Assembly: GCA_963732765.1 (NCBI GenBank)
Contig: CAVTAS010000001.1
Coordinates: 186,001-250,000, forward strand
DNA from: JANYHF01 sp963732765
GTDB lineage: Bacteria; Pseudomonadota; Alphaproteobacteria; Rhizobiales; Hyphomicrobiaceae
Direction of reading: 5' to 3'
DNA: 64,000 bases
The notes beneath the pieces were generated by a model. It had not been told where the DNA came from. It ran no database searches and worked only from the letters and a program-made list of their open reading frames with translations. Positions 8,966-17,065 of this stretch are shown here, in pieces. The first letter of the stretch is position 1. Each line of letters begins with the position of its first letter. Position numbers and translations under genes: made by a program.

Positions 8966-9289
8966 ATGCGCGCCACTATCGTCCTCGCCCTCGTCGCCAG
9001 CCTCGCAGCCGCCCTGCCGGCGGCAGCCGACGGTGGGCATAATGGCCGCCGTGGCCACGACCTGCGTTTCGGCCGGACCCAGCTGGCATCCGCCAGTGCC
9101 TCGGTTCAGTCCAAGGGAAGCACCGTCAACATTGTCCAGAATGGCAACCAGAACGGCGTTGCCGTGGTGGGTAAGAGCGGTGGCACGACCAACATCACCC
9201 AGAACGGCAACAACAATTCCCTGACAGTCATCCAGGTCACTGTCGCTGGGCGGAGCGCCGCCAAGCTGCCCAAGCGCGGCCGCTACTAG
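8966..9289 (+). CDS. Curlin-repeat secreted protein (CsgA/CsgB-like), short
   Basis: A 107-residue protein with a Sec signal peptide (MRATIVLALVASLAAALPAAA). After a linker there are two curlin-type repeats, VNIVQNGNQNGVAVV and TNITQNGNNNSLTVIQ, with the Gln/Asn/Gly spacing that builds the beta-helix of curli amyloid. The basic C-terminus (KLPKRGRY) is unusual and could serve as an anchor, as proposed for nucleator subunits. It is followed 33 bases later by a second curlin-repeat gene. None of the curli secretion genes (csgG, csgE, csgF) is in the window. Confidence 0.75.
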   Translation: MRATIVLALVASLAAALPAAADGGHNGRRGHDLRFGRTQLASASASVQSKGSTVNIVQNGNQNGVAVVGKSGGTTNITQNGNNNSLTVIQVTVAGRSAAKLPKRGRY

Positions 9290-9322
9290 TCACGTGTTTT
9301 TGTTCTCGAAGGAGTTCGCGTC

Positions 9323-9733
9323 ATGACATTCGGTTCCAGCATTGCGATCGCGCTTCTTGCCGCCGCCCTCGGCGTCGCCAGCTTGCCAATGGCCTCTCCC
9401 GCCGAGGCCGGCCAAGTCACCGTCCGCATCAAGCCTAAGGGCAAGGATGCGCGTGCGCTGCGCACCGGTCTGGCCATCTTCGGCGTCATTCAGAGCCTTA
9501 AGAACAAGGCCCGCGTTGACCAGAAAGGCAACAATAACGCCGGCGGCATCGCCCAGAACGGCTTCGGCAATGGCGCACTGCTGATTCAAAACGGCAATGG
9601 CCACACCGGCACGATCACGCAGAACGGCAATGGCAACGGCTGCGCGCTGCTGCAGTTTGGCAAGAACACCAACGGCAGCTGCAACCAGAACGGCAACGGA
9701 CAATTCGGTTTGATTTTGCAGGGCGGTTGGTAA
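9323..9733 (+). CDS. Curlin-repeat secreted protein, longer paralogue
   Basis: A 136-residue protein with a signal peptide ending near SPAEA. The mature half holds about four imperfect curlin-type repeats: RVDQKGNNNAGGIAQNG, ALLIQNGNGHTGTITQNG, CALLQFGKNTNGSCNQNG and QFGLILQGGW. The Gln-Asn-Gly spacing matches amyloid-forming curlin subunits. Two cysteines within the repeat region are uncommon for curlins. It starts at the ATG at 9323, with AAGGAG about 9 bases before, and is presumably cotranscribed with the gene upstream. A strong hairpin about 145 bases downstream probably ends the transcript. Confidence 0.75.
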   Translation: MTFGSSIAIALLAAALGVASLPMASPAEAGQVTVRIKPKGKDARALRTGLAIFGVIQSLKNKARVDQKGNNNAGGIAQNGFGNGALLIQNGNGHTGTITQNGNGNGCALLQFGKNTNGSCNQNGNGQFGLILQGGW

Positions 9734-9878
9734 GGGTGTCCCCCGCGTGCGGAGCTGCCGGCTGCTGCTTCAGGCCGCTCCCCGTTGCCCGATCCGGACG
9801 CCGCAAGCATGACGATCTCGTCCCACATCGCTGCGGGACAACGATCTGGCTGACATGGACTTGCGGTCCCTCTGCAAA

Positions 9879-9916
9879 CGCCGCTGGGTCTTCCCCCGGG
9901 CCCAGCGGCGACTTTT
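9879..9916 (+). terminator. Rho-independent terminator after the curlin pair
   Basis: A perfect 10-bp inverted repeat, CGCCGCTGGG (9879-9888) and CCCAGCGGCG (9901-9910), is followed by ACTTTTATT. It ends just at the stop codon of the convergent response regulator, so it fits termination of the rightward curlin transcript. Confidence 0.7.
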
Positions 9917-10709
9917 ATTGTTTGGGCGCCTCGGTGGCGACAGGTAGGGCAAAGAAATAGCCTTCGTTCATGGCCGCTCTTATGAAATCAGTATTGGGAT
10001 CGTGTGCTTCAAGTCTGCGACGTAGTTTTGTAACGAAGCCATCAATCGCACGCACACTCGGGGTTTTCTTACGGCCGGGTAGTAGCGACAATATTTCTTC
10101 GCGCCTGACAGTATCGGGCGCGTGGCTGAGTAAAATTGTCAGGATCTCCCTTTGCGTGCCTGTCAAGTTGACAAGCGCCGCACTGGGCGCCTTCAGGCGG
10201 CCTGTTTCAGTCTCATAGCGCCAGTTTTCAAACAAATAGGCTTTAGCGACACTCCGAGTTCGAGACTCTTTCAGTCCCGGCGCCAATAGGAGGCCATTTG
10301 CCTTGTGCGGGCGGACCGTGCGCGAACGCCTCAGCAAGGCTCGAACTTTTGAAACAAGAACCTTCCGGTCGGTGGTCACGGATAAGACATCGTCCGCACC
10401 CATCTCAAGATACAGCACAACATCCGTGTTGTCCGGCCGGTCGCCAACCACAATGATTGGAATTTCCGATTTCATGCGGACTTCGCGCAGCAAATCGACG
10501 CCATTGCGATCCGAAAAAGCTTGATTGAGGATCAGCAGATCCACGTCCTCGGCGGCAATCCGGTCCAGCGTCTGGCTGTTGGTCTGCACCTCGGCAACAG
10601 TGATGCCGGAGTTGCTGAAAAGCGAGGCAAGGCCACTCAACGTCAAGAGGTCCAGCCCGACCAGCAGAACGTGAGGCGGTTCAATCGGACCGGGCAACGC
10701 GTCTGGCAT
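9915..10709 (-). CDS. OmpR-type response regulator with a degenerate receiver domain
   Basis: A 264-residue protein with a receiver-like domain (about 12-130) and an OmpR/PhoB winged-helix DNA-binding domain (about 165-255, with LTGTQREILTILLSH and RAIDGFVTKLRRRLE). The residues needed for phosphotransfer are missing: the acidic pair is GL (VLLVGLDL), the acceptor Asp is Asn62 (LLILNQAFSD), the Thr/Ser position is Gly (VVGDRPD), and the lysine of the usual KPF is absent (VLSVTTDRK). It should bind DNA without phosphorylation, like other pseudo-receivers. It is convergent with the curlin-repeat genes and shares their terminator region. A link to curli control is only a guess. Confidence 0.85.
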   Translation of the reverse strand: MPDALPGPIEPPHVLLVGLDLLTLSGLASLFSNSGITVAEVQTNSQTLDRIAAEDVDLLILNQAFSDRNGVDLLREVRMKSEIPIIVVGDRPDNTDVVLYLEMGADDVLSVTTDRKVLVSKVRALLRRSRTVRPHKANGLLLAPGLKESRTRSVAKAYLFENWRYETETGRLKAPSAALVNLTGTQREILTILLSHAPDTVRREEILSLLPGRKKTPSVRAIDGFVTKLRRRLEAHDPNTDFIRAAMNEGYFFALPVATEAPKQ

Positions 10710-10892
10710 GGCTGCGGCAAACTCACGAGGTTGCGAATTTTGGGTTCGCTCGTGAGCCTACGGGGTTCGGTTGCTCCTATCACTCAACCACAGGTAGCGA
10801 AATGCGCTGCTCCGGCCAGTTCGGGCCTGTTGCGAGGTCAGCCAGTGGGTTGGCTGCTGGTGCCTGTGACCCACATCGGGGAAGGTGCCTGA

Positions 10893-12398
10893 CTACTTCT
10901 TGATGACAATCCGCCCTTCGACTTTGGCGGCGATCTTCCCCAGTTTTTTTGCCAGCACCATCACATCGTTGGCGATCAGCAGTGCGCTCTCGGCGGAGCG
11001 GACGACCTCGGCTTTGGGCAGCATGGTGTAGCCGTCGCCGCCGCCCAGCATGAAGTCGTTGGTCGCGAGCGTGTAGGACGCAGAGGGATCGACCGGCTTG
11101 TCGCCGATCATGAATTTGGTCACGCGGCTGCCAGCCGGCCTGGTGGCATCGACCTCGACTGTCAGCCCCGAAACTTGCGGAAACTTGCCGGCGGCTTCCG
11201 GCAACTTGCCAAAACCGTTCTCCAGCGCGGCTTGCAGATCGGTGCCCTTGATCTTCACGACCACCGTCTTGTTGCCAAAGGGTAGCTCGGTCAGCACGTC
11301 GCGGCGCGTAAAGGACGCTCCGGCTGCATATTCCTTGTTGCCGCGGATGCCGCCGCCATTACTGATCGCCACATCGGCTCCGGTGGCAGCGCGCAGGGCG
11401 TCGGACAGCAGATTGCCAAAGGCCGTTTCGCCCGAGCGGCCGCTGGCGCTGCGCGTATCGAGCGGCGTTTCCAAAGTGCCCAGCTCGACATCCAGCTCCT
11501 TGGTCAGTTGGTCCTCAAAACCCTTCACCAGGGCCGCCATTTCGGGATCGGGCGTCACGCCAGCGGTATCGATGATGCGGAAGTTTGGCCGCCAGGAGAA
11601 GCTGGTTTTGCCATCCTTGGTGGTCTTGTCCAGCAGCAGGTCCGTCACCACCACATATTGCCCGTCGCTGCCGCTTTCTGCCATGGCGGTGCGGCCGTCG
11701 TAGACGACGCGCAAGTCGTGATCGTGGCCGGTCAGCAGCACGTCAACCGAGCGGGCACGGAAGATCGTCCAATCGGCCTCAATACCCGTATGGGTGACCG
11801 CCACCGTGATATCGGCGCCCTTGGCCTTCATGGCCTTGGCCTCAGCCGCGACAGTGTCGACGGACGGCGCAAACTTCAAATCGCCAGAGGTGGACATGCC
11901 CGGCGTTTCGTCCAGCGCTACGCCCGTGATGCCGACCTTCACGCCCTCGACGTCGAAAATCTGGTGATCGGCATGCCTGGGAAGCGCCTTGCCGTCGGCG
12001 CCACGCAGATTGGCGGCAAAGACCGGGAACTGCGCCTGCGCGACGCGCTTGAGATAGTTCTCCTGGCCGAAATCGAACTCATGATTGCCGGGAACGAACA
12101 CGTCGGGTTTCAGCGCGTCGAACAGCGTCACCATGTGCTCGCCCTGGTCGAAGCCGGACATCAGGCTGGGCGAGAACGTGTCGCCGGCATGCACAAAGAG
12201 GACGTGCTTGCCAGCGGCCCGTTCGGCCTTCACGACAGCAGCCAGCCGCGCCATGCCCGCTCGTCCACCCTCCTCCGACATCTTGTAGAAATCGCTGGTT
12301 TCGATGATGGAAAGTTTGACGGGTTCGGCCATGGCGGCGGCCGGGGCCGCGCTGATGGCGATGCAAGTCAGCAAACGGGCAAGGTACTTGCGGGACAT
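10893..12398 (-). CDS. Secreted 5'-nucleotidase/UshA-like metallophosphatase
   Basis: The 501-residue protein has a signal peptide (start at the ATG at 12398, cleavage after AMA). The N-terminal calcineurin-like metallophosphatase domain has HAGDTFSPS, GNHEFDFG, THTG and LTGHDHD. The C-terminal 5_nucleotid_C domain has NGGGIRG and FMLGGGDGY. It should release phosphate from nucleotides in the periplasm. The first metal motif reads TSDFYKM where UshA has NDHHG, so the usual His ligand is a Tyr. I believe a subgroup of bacterial homologues shares this change, so activity may be retained with altered metal use. It is divergent from the DUF2252 gene. Confidence 0.85.
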   Translation of the reverse strand: MSRKYLARLLTCIAISAAPAAAMAEPVKLSIIETSDFYKMSEEGGRAGMARLAAVVKAERAAGKHVLFVHAGDTFSPSLMSGFDQGEHMVTLFDALKPDVFVPGNHEFDFGQENYLKRVAQAQFPVFAANLRGADGKALPRHADHQIFDVEGVKVGITGVALDETPGMSTSGDLKFAPSVDTVAAEAKAMKAKGADITVAVTHTGIEADWTIFRARSVDVLLTGHDHDLRVVYDGRTAMAESGSDGQYVVVTDLLLDKTTKDGKTSFSWRPNFRIIDTAGVTPDPEMAALVKGFEDQLTKELDVELGTLETPLDTRSASGRSGETAFGNLLSDALRAATGADVAISNGGGIRGNKEYAAGASFTRRDVLTELPFGNKTVVVKIKGTDLQAALENGFGKLPEAAGKFPQVSGLTVEVDATRPAGSRVTKFMIGDKPVDPSASYTLATNDFMLGGGDGYTMLPKAEVVRSAESALLIANDVMVLAKKLGKIAAKVEGRIVIKK

Positions 12399-12521
12399 GG
12401 TGCTGGACTCCGCTGGGATGGAACGGCATCCAACGATCGATAGGACGCGTCGATGCCAGTCATATGACACTATCCGGTCGAACGGCAGCCCTTCCCGATC
12501 TTTCACCTGGACCCGCACGAT

Positions 12522-13772
12522 ATGAGCACATTGACCAAGCCTGCCGCCAAAGCCACGGAAAAAACGCTCTCCGCTTGCGATCTCATCCTGAGTCACAACG
12601 CAGGCCGCGAGCCAGAGCGCCTGGCGATCAAGTACCGCACCATGCGCGCCAGCGTATTCGCCTTTCTGCGCGCAACCCCCGGTTTGTTCTATCACCGCCT
12701 GGTAGCTGCCGGACTCGCCCCCGATGGCCCGGCGGCCTGGAGTTCAGGCGATCTGCACTTGGAGAACTGCGGCACCTATCTGGGCGACAACGGCCTGGTC
12801 TACTTCGATATCAACGACTTCGACGCCGCCCTGCTGGCGCCTGCGGGCTGGGACATCCTGCGCCTGACCGCGAGTATGCTGATTGCGGGGCCGACGCTGG
12901 GTCTGAAGCAAGCGCAGACGGTCGAGCTGGCGCGGCAGCTGGTGGAGGCCTACGGCGAGGAGATGCAGACCGGCAAAGCGCGTTGGGTCGAGCGCCGTAC
13001 GGCGACGGGACTGATCGGCGAGCTGATGCGTGGGCTGAGGAAGCGCGACCCGAAGGCCTTTCTGGACGGGCGTACACAAACCATCAACGGCGGTCGAACG
13101 CTGCTGATTGATGCCAAGCACATGCTGGCGCTGCCGACCAAGGCGAAACTGCAGCTGAAGTCCTGGTTGAAAACCATCGGCAGCGATGAGACAGGACGCC
13201 AGGGCTACGACCTCATCGATGCCGGGCGGCGTGTGGCAGGGGTCTCCAGCCTCGGCACGGCGCGCTATGGCCTGTTGGTCAAAGGCATTGACTGCGACCG
13301 GCTGCTGGAGCTGAAATCGGCCCAGCCGTCACCAACTGCGCCCTTTTCGCCGTGCCCGCAGCCGGTGTGGGGCAGCGAGGCAGAGCGCATTGTGGAACTG
13401 CAGAAGCGCTGCCAGGCGGTGGCGCCGGGCCTGTGGCGGGCGGTGATGTTCGATGGCGCGCCGTTCGTGCTGCGCGAGCTGCAGCCCTCGCAGGACCGTC
13501 TGGATCTTGGCACCGCTGCCAAAGATCTGCCGGCCTTTGGCGCCAGCCTGCATACCATGGCCGGGCTGTCGGCCTGGGCGCAACTGCGCTCCTCCGGTCG
13601 GCAAGGATCGGCGACGGCGGATGAGCTGATGGCCTATACCGGCCGTGCCGGGCTCGCCAAGTCCCTCCTGGAGACGGCCAAGTCCATGGCGGAAATCGTG
13701 CTGGCAGACTGGGAGCAATTCTGCACCGGTTACGATGCCGGGGTGTTCGGGACGCCGGCTGCCCGCACGTAA
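12522..13772 (+). CDS. DUF2252 family protein
   Basis: The 416-residue cytosolic protein has the DUF2252 signature: KYRTMRASVFAFLRATPGLFY, then SSGDLHLENCG and YFDINDFDAA. These last two resemble the Brenner motif and the metal-binding DFD of aminoglycoside phosphotransferase-like kinases, so DUF2252 proteins may be distant small-molecule kinases. No substrate is established. The ATG at 12522 gives the full family N-terminus. It is convergent with the sugar kinase gene, only 5 bases between the stops. Confidence 0.85.
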   Translation: MSTLTKPAAKATEKTLSACDLILSHNAGREPERLAIKYRTMRASVFAFLRATPGLFYHRLVAAGLAPDGPAAWSSGDLHLENCGTYLGDNGLVYFDINDFDAALLAPAGWDILRLTASMLIAGPTLGLKQAQTVELARQLVEAYGEEMQTGKARWVERRTATGLIGELMRGLRKRDPKAFLDGRTQTINGGRTLLIDAKHMLALPTKAKLQLKSWLKTIGSDETGRQGYDLIDAGRRVAGVSSLGTARYGLLVKGIDCDRLLELKSAQPSPTAPFSPCPQPVWGSEAERIVELQKRCQAVAPGLWRAVMFDGAPFVLRELQPSQDRLDLGTAAKDLPAFGASLHTMAGLSAWAQLRSSGRQGSATADELMAYTGRAGLAKSLLETAKSMAEIVLADWEQFCTGYDAGVFGTPAART

Positions 13773-13777
13773 CGCCT

Positions 13778-14725
13778 TCAGCTGCGCAGCATGGCCTCGG
13801 CGTCGGCCAGGCTGGGCATGTCGGCACCGCGGCGGGTGCATGTTACCGCTGCGGCTGCGGCGGCGAAGGCGATGGCGTCCTTCACCGTAGCCTCAGTCAG
13901 CGACTTCAGACCGGCTGCCGTCATCTGTCCCTTGCGCTCAAAGAAATTCAACAGAGCGGCATGGAACGTATCGCCCGCACCCACGGTATCGACCACCGGC
14001 ACCTTGCGGCCGGCGATCGCCGTGGAACCGCCCTGCCAGTAAGCCGTTGCGCCCTCGGCGCCGCGCGTCACGATCACCAGCGACGGCCCCAAGGCCATCC
14101 AGCCGGCGACCACGCTAGCTGCCGGGACGCCGTGACCATAAGTGCCCTCGATATCCTCGATGCTGGATTTGACAATGTTGGCAGCGGCAATGAAACGCTC
14201 CAGCCGCACCTTCCAGGTGGCGATATCGCCGACCACACTCGCCCGCAGATTGGGATCGACGCTGATGACGCGGCGGCCGCTCTCGCGCTCGGCCAGCGCC
14301 AGGAACGTCGCGCCGGCTGGCTCCACGCCCATGGACAGCGAGCCGAACGTGAGCGCCGTCACGTCGCCGGGCAGGCTGGCGGGCAGATCGGCGACGGTCA
14401 GCATACGGTCAGCCGCGCCCTCGCCGATGAAACGGTAGGTCGGCACGCCCGCCGCGTCGGTCGAGACCAGCACCAGCGTGCTCGGCCGGTCGGAGCGTAG
14501 CGCATAGCGAAGGTCGACGCCCTCGCGCTGCAACTTCGCAGCGAGATGGATGCCGAAAGCATCGTTCGACATGCCACCGAAGAAACCCGTCCGGCTGCCA
14601 AGGCGGGCAAGGCCGATGGCGACATTATAGGGCGATCCACCCGCGACCGGCTCGGTGACCAGGCTGCCGTCGGCCTTGGCCGTCACGAACATATCGATCA
14701 GCGCTTCCCCGCAAACCAGAATCAT
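13778..14725 (-). CDS. PfkB-family carbohydrate kinase, fructokinase-like
   Basis: The 315-residue ribokinase-fold enzyme has an N-terminal GGSPYNVAIGLARLG (PfkB signature 1) and a C-terminal DTVGAGDTFHAALL (signature 2, with the catalytic Asp and anion-hole GAGD). The opening MILVCGEALIDMF and the overall layout match fructokinases most closely, but related kinases of other sugars cannot be excluded. AGGAGCG lies 8 bases before the ATG at 14725. No sugar transporter or regulator is next to it, so its pathway is not shown by context. Confidence 0.85.
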   Translation of the reverse strand: MILVCGEALIDMFVTAKADGSLVTEPVAGGSPYNVAIGLARLGSRTGFFGGMSNDAFGIHLAAKLQREGVDLRYALRSDRPSTLVLVSTDAAGVPTYRFIGEGAADRMLTVADLPASLPGDVTALTFGSLSMGVEPAGATFLALAERESGRRVISVDPNLRASVVGDIATWKVRLERFIAAANIVKSSIEDIEGTYGHGVPAASVVAGWMALGPSLVIVTRGAEGATAYWQGGSTAIAGRKVPVVDTVGAGDTFHAALLNFFERKGQMTAAGLKSLTEATVKDAIAFAAAAAAVTCTRRGADMPSLADAEAMLRS

Positions 14726-14949
14726 GGCGTTCCCGCTCCTTTGGCGCCGCTCCGGGCGCGTCCGTCGTTGGGTCTTGTGATGGCAAACCGCGCGGGAGGA
14801 TGCAATTGCGTTCGTGACGGTAGGCCAGGTTGCGAGGCGCGCGCATCTGCATAAAAAATAGGCATGGCGCGCCCGTTTTCACCAGAGCGGCTGCCGGTCG
14901 CCTCGAAACCGCACACCATCGTGAGCATTTGTCCCGCGCCGTCCCAACT

Positions 14950-14965
14950 TGGCACGGTGCTTGCT
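14950..14965 (+). promoter_or_regulatory. Sigma-54 promoter of glnK-amtB
   Basis: TGGCACG-GTGC-TTGCT matches the sigma-54 (RpoN) consensus TGGCACG-N4-TTGCW at every fixed base, with GG and GC at the -24 and -12 spacing. It is 87 bases before the glnK ATG. Upstream, GCAC-N6-GTGAG near 14910-14924 could be a weak NtrC site. The rest of the 326-base gap 14726-15051 holds no gene that I can support. This fits nitrogen-limitation control by NtrC. Confidence 0.85.
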
Positions 14966-15051
14966 TCCTTGTTTTCCATGCAGCGGTCAGCACGCGTTTT
15001 TGGCTCCCGCGCCGCACAAGACTTGGAAGCAACGTAGCGAGGCAAACAAAC

Positions 15052-15390
15052 ATGAAACTCGTGATGGCGATCATCAAGCCGTTCAAGCTCGACGAAGTGC
15101 GCGAGGCCCTGGTGGGGCTCGGCCTCGAGGGCATGACGGTCACGGAAGTCAAAGGCTACGGCCGCCAGAAGGGCCACAAGGAAATCTATCGCGGCGCCGA
15201 ATATACCGTGAATTTCGTGCCGAAGGTCAAGATCGAGGTGGTGGTGCAGTCCGACCGCGTCGACGCGGCCGTGGCAGCCATCGCCAAGGCTGCCCGCACC
15301 GGTCAGATCGGCGACGGCAAGATCTTCGTCACCGAGGTCGGCCACACCTTGCGCATCCGCACCGGCGAAACCGACAACAACGCCCTTTAG
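15052..15390 (+). CDS. glnK: Nitrogen regulatory protein P-II (GlnK/GlnB)
   Basis: The 112-residue P-II signal protein starts MKLVMAIIKPFKLDEVREAL. Tyr51 in the T-loop (RGAEYTVNF) is the uridylylation site, and the C-terminal signature GDGKIFVTEVGHTLRIRTGE is intact. It lies 54 bases upstream of amtB. That linkage, together with a sigma-54 promoter, indicates the GlnK role: blocking the ammonium channel when nitrogen is plentiful and relaying 2-oxoglutarate status. The longer open frame upstream is not used; family length fixes this start. Confidence 0.95.
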   Translation: MKLVMAIIKPFKLDEVREALVGLGLEGMTVTEVKGYGRQKGHKEIYRGAEYTVNFVPKVKIEVVVQSDRVDAAVAAIAKAARTGQIGDGKIFVTEVGHTLRIRTGETDNNAL

Positions 15391-15444
15391 AGGCGTAGTC
15401 AAACCACTCCACCACTACATCGGACCTTACGGGGAACAGTCAAA

Positions 15445-16911
15445 ATGCAGTCTTGCTTGAATAAGAAGTCAACCTGGGCCGCGGCCCTGACGCTGCTGGC
15501 GCTCAGCGCCATGCCGGCACTGGCGGCAGATGCGCCTGTGCCCAACAAGGGCGATACGGCCTGGATGCTCGTCTCCACTGTGCTCGTGCTCATGATGTCG
15601 ATCCCGGGCCTGGCCTTGTTCTATGGCGGACTGGTCCGCTCCAAGAACATGCTGTCGGTGCTGACCCAAGTGTTCATGATCGTCTCGATGGTCGGCGTGC
15701 TGTGGGTCGCTTTCGGCTATTCGATCGCGCTGGGCGACAATGTCGGTCCGTATCCAGGCTACATCGGCAGCTTCGGCAAGGCCTTCCTCAACGGTGTCAC
15801 TGTCAACTCGATCTGGCCGACCTTCACGCCGGGCGTCTACATCCCCGAGCTGGTCTACATGGTCTTCCAGATGACCTTCGCCATGATTACGCCGGCCCTC
15901 ATTGTCGGCGCCTTCGCCGAGCGTATGAAGTTCTCGGCCGTGGTGGCGTTCATGCTGCTGTGGGTCACATTCATCTATTTCCCGATCGCGCATTGGGTGT
16001 GGGCGACACCCACGTTTGACGACATCGTCAACGCTTCCAACGGCCTTCGCGCCGCCGCTGACGACGCCGCCAAGAAACTTGCTCAAGAGAAGCTCGACGG
16101 CATTCTGGCCGGCGCAGGCTGGCTGTGGACCGCAGGCGCGCTCGACTTTGCCGGCGGCACTGTCGTGCATATCAACGCTGGCATCGCAGGTCTGGTTGGC
16201 GCGCTGATGCTCGGCAAGCGTATCGGCTACGGCAAAGAGGCCTTGTCGCCCCACTCGCTGACTATGACCATGATCGGCGCCTCGCTGTTGTGGGTCGGCT
16301 GGTTCGGCTTCAATGCTGGCTCCAACCTGGAAGCCAACGGCGTCGCCGCTCTCGCCTTTGTCAACACCATGGTAGCCACGGCCGCTGCTGCGCTCTCCTG
16401 GATGCTGGTGGAGTGGATCTTCAAGGGCAAGCCGTCGCTGCTCGGCATGGCGTCGGGCGCTGTCGCCGGTCTGGTCGCCGTAACGCCGGCGTCCGGTTTT
16501 GCTGGTCCGATGGGCGCTGTGGTGCTGGGCTTGGCTGTCAGCCCGCTCTGCCTGTTCTTCGTCTCGACGGTGAAGAACGCCTTCGGCTACGACGACGCGC
16601 TTGACGTCTTTGGCGTCCATTGCGTCGGCGGTATCTTCGGCGCGCTGGCGACCGGCATCCTCGTTTCGCCAGCCCTCGGTGGTACCGGTTGGGTTGACTA
16701 TACGGCCAAGGATTTGGTTGGCGTCTACAATATGAACACGCAGATGTGGGCCCAGTTCAAAGCTGTCGCTTCCGTTCTGCTGTGGTCAGGCATCGGTTCG
16801 ATGATCCTGTTCAAGCTGGTTGACGTCACCATCGGTCTGCGTGCGGCGCCTGATGCCGAGCGCGAAGGCCTCGACCTCGTCGATCATGGCGAGCGCGCCT
16901 ACAGCCTGTAG
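15445..16911 (+). CDS. amtB: Ammonium transporter AmtB
   Basis: The 488-residue protein has a signal peptide (cleavage after ALA near residue 27) and 11 predicted membrane helices, the usual Amt layout. The Amt signatures include GLALFYGGLVRSKN. The pore twin histidines are in FPIAHWVW and DVFGVHCVGG. An insertion of about 30 residues after WVWATPTFDD (rich in Ala and Lys) is longer than in E. coli AmtB and would face the periplasm. It should conduct ammonium under nitrogen limitation, gated by the GlnK protein encoded upstream. Confidence 0.95.
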   Translation: MQSCLNKKSTWAAALTLLALSAMPALAADAPVPNKGDTAWMLVSTVLVLMMSIPGLALFYGGLVRSKNMLSVLTQVFMIVSMVGVLWVAFGYSIALGDNVGPYPGYIGSFGKAFLNGVTVNSIWPTFTPGVYIPELVYMVFQMTFAMITPALIVGAFAERMKFSAVVAFMLLWVTFIYFPIAHWVWATPTFDDIVNASNGLRAAADDAAKKLAQEKLDGILAGAGWLWTAGALDFAGGTVVHINAGIAGLVGALMLGKRIGYGKEALSPHSLTMTMIGASLLWVGWFGFNAGSNLEANGVAALAFVNTMVATAAAALSWMLVEWIFKGKPSLLGMASGAVAGLVAVTPASGFAGPMGAVVLGLAVSPLCLFFVSTVKNAFGYDDALDVFGVHCVGGIFGALATGILVSPALGGTGWVDYTAKDLVGVYNMNTQMWAQFKAVASVLLWSGIGSMILFKLVDVTIGLRAAPDAEREGLDLVDHGERAYSL

Positions 16912-16971
16912 TCACAACGGATTAGCCCGCAAGGTGGTTCCTCCCACCCCAAACACCTCGCGGCTATTGGC

Positions 16972-17064
16972 GTGTGAGCGCCTGCCCACCGTCCACAGCG
17001 TTGCCCTCGCAGACGTCCAGACCGTCTGCGAGGACAAGCCCTAGGCGCTCACACACCACTTTTT
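16972..17064 (+). terminator. Nested two-tier hairpin after amtB, probable terminator
   Basis: The outer stem GTGTGAGCGCCT (16972-16983) pairs perfectly with AGGCGCTCACAC (17043-17054). Inside it the inner stem CCTCGCAGACG (17005-17015) pairs perfectly with CGTCTGCGAGG (17023-17033) around a 7-base loop. The outer stem is followed by ACCACTTTTT. It lies between the convergent amtB and ankyrin genes. The T-run suits termination of amtB; the double structure is larger than needed for that. Confidence 0.6.
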
Positions 17065-17065
17065 C

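Noticed and set aside
8966..9733. Curlin-like repeats taken as a CRISPR or tandem DNA repeat
   Set aside because: The repetition is in protein wording (QNGNGN) with varied spacing; there are no regular repeat-spacer units.
15469..16620. A 383-codon frame opposite amtB
   Set aside because: Its His/Asp/Gln-rich translation is the usual mirror of membrane-helix codons.
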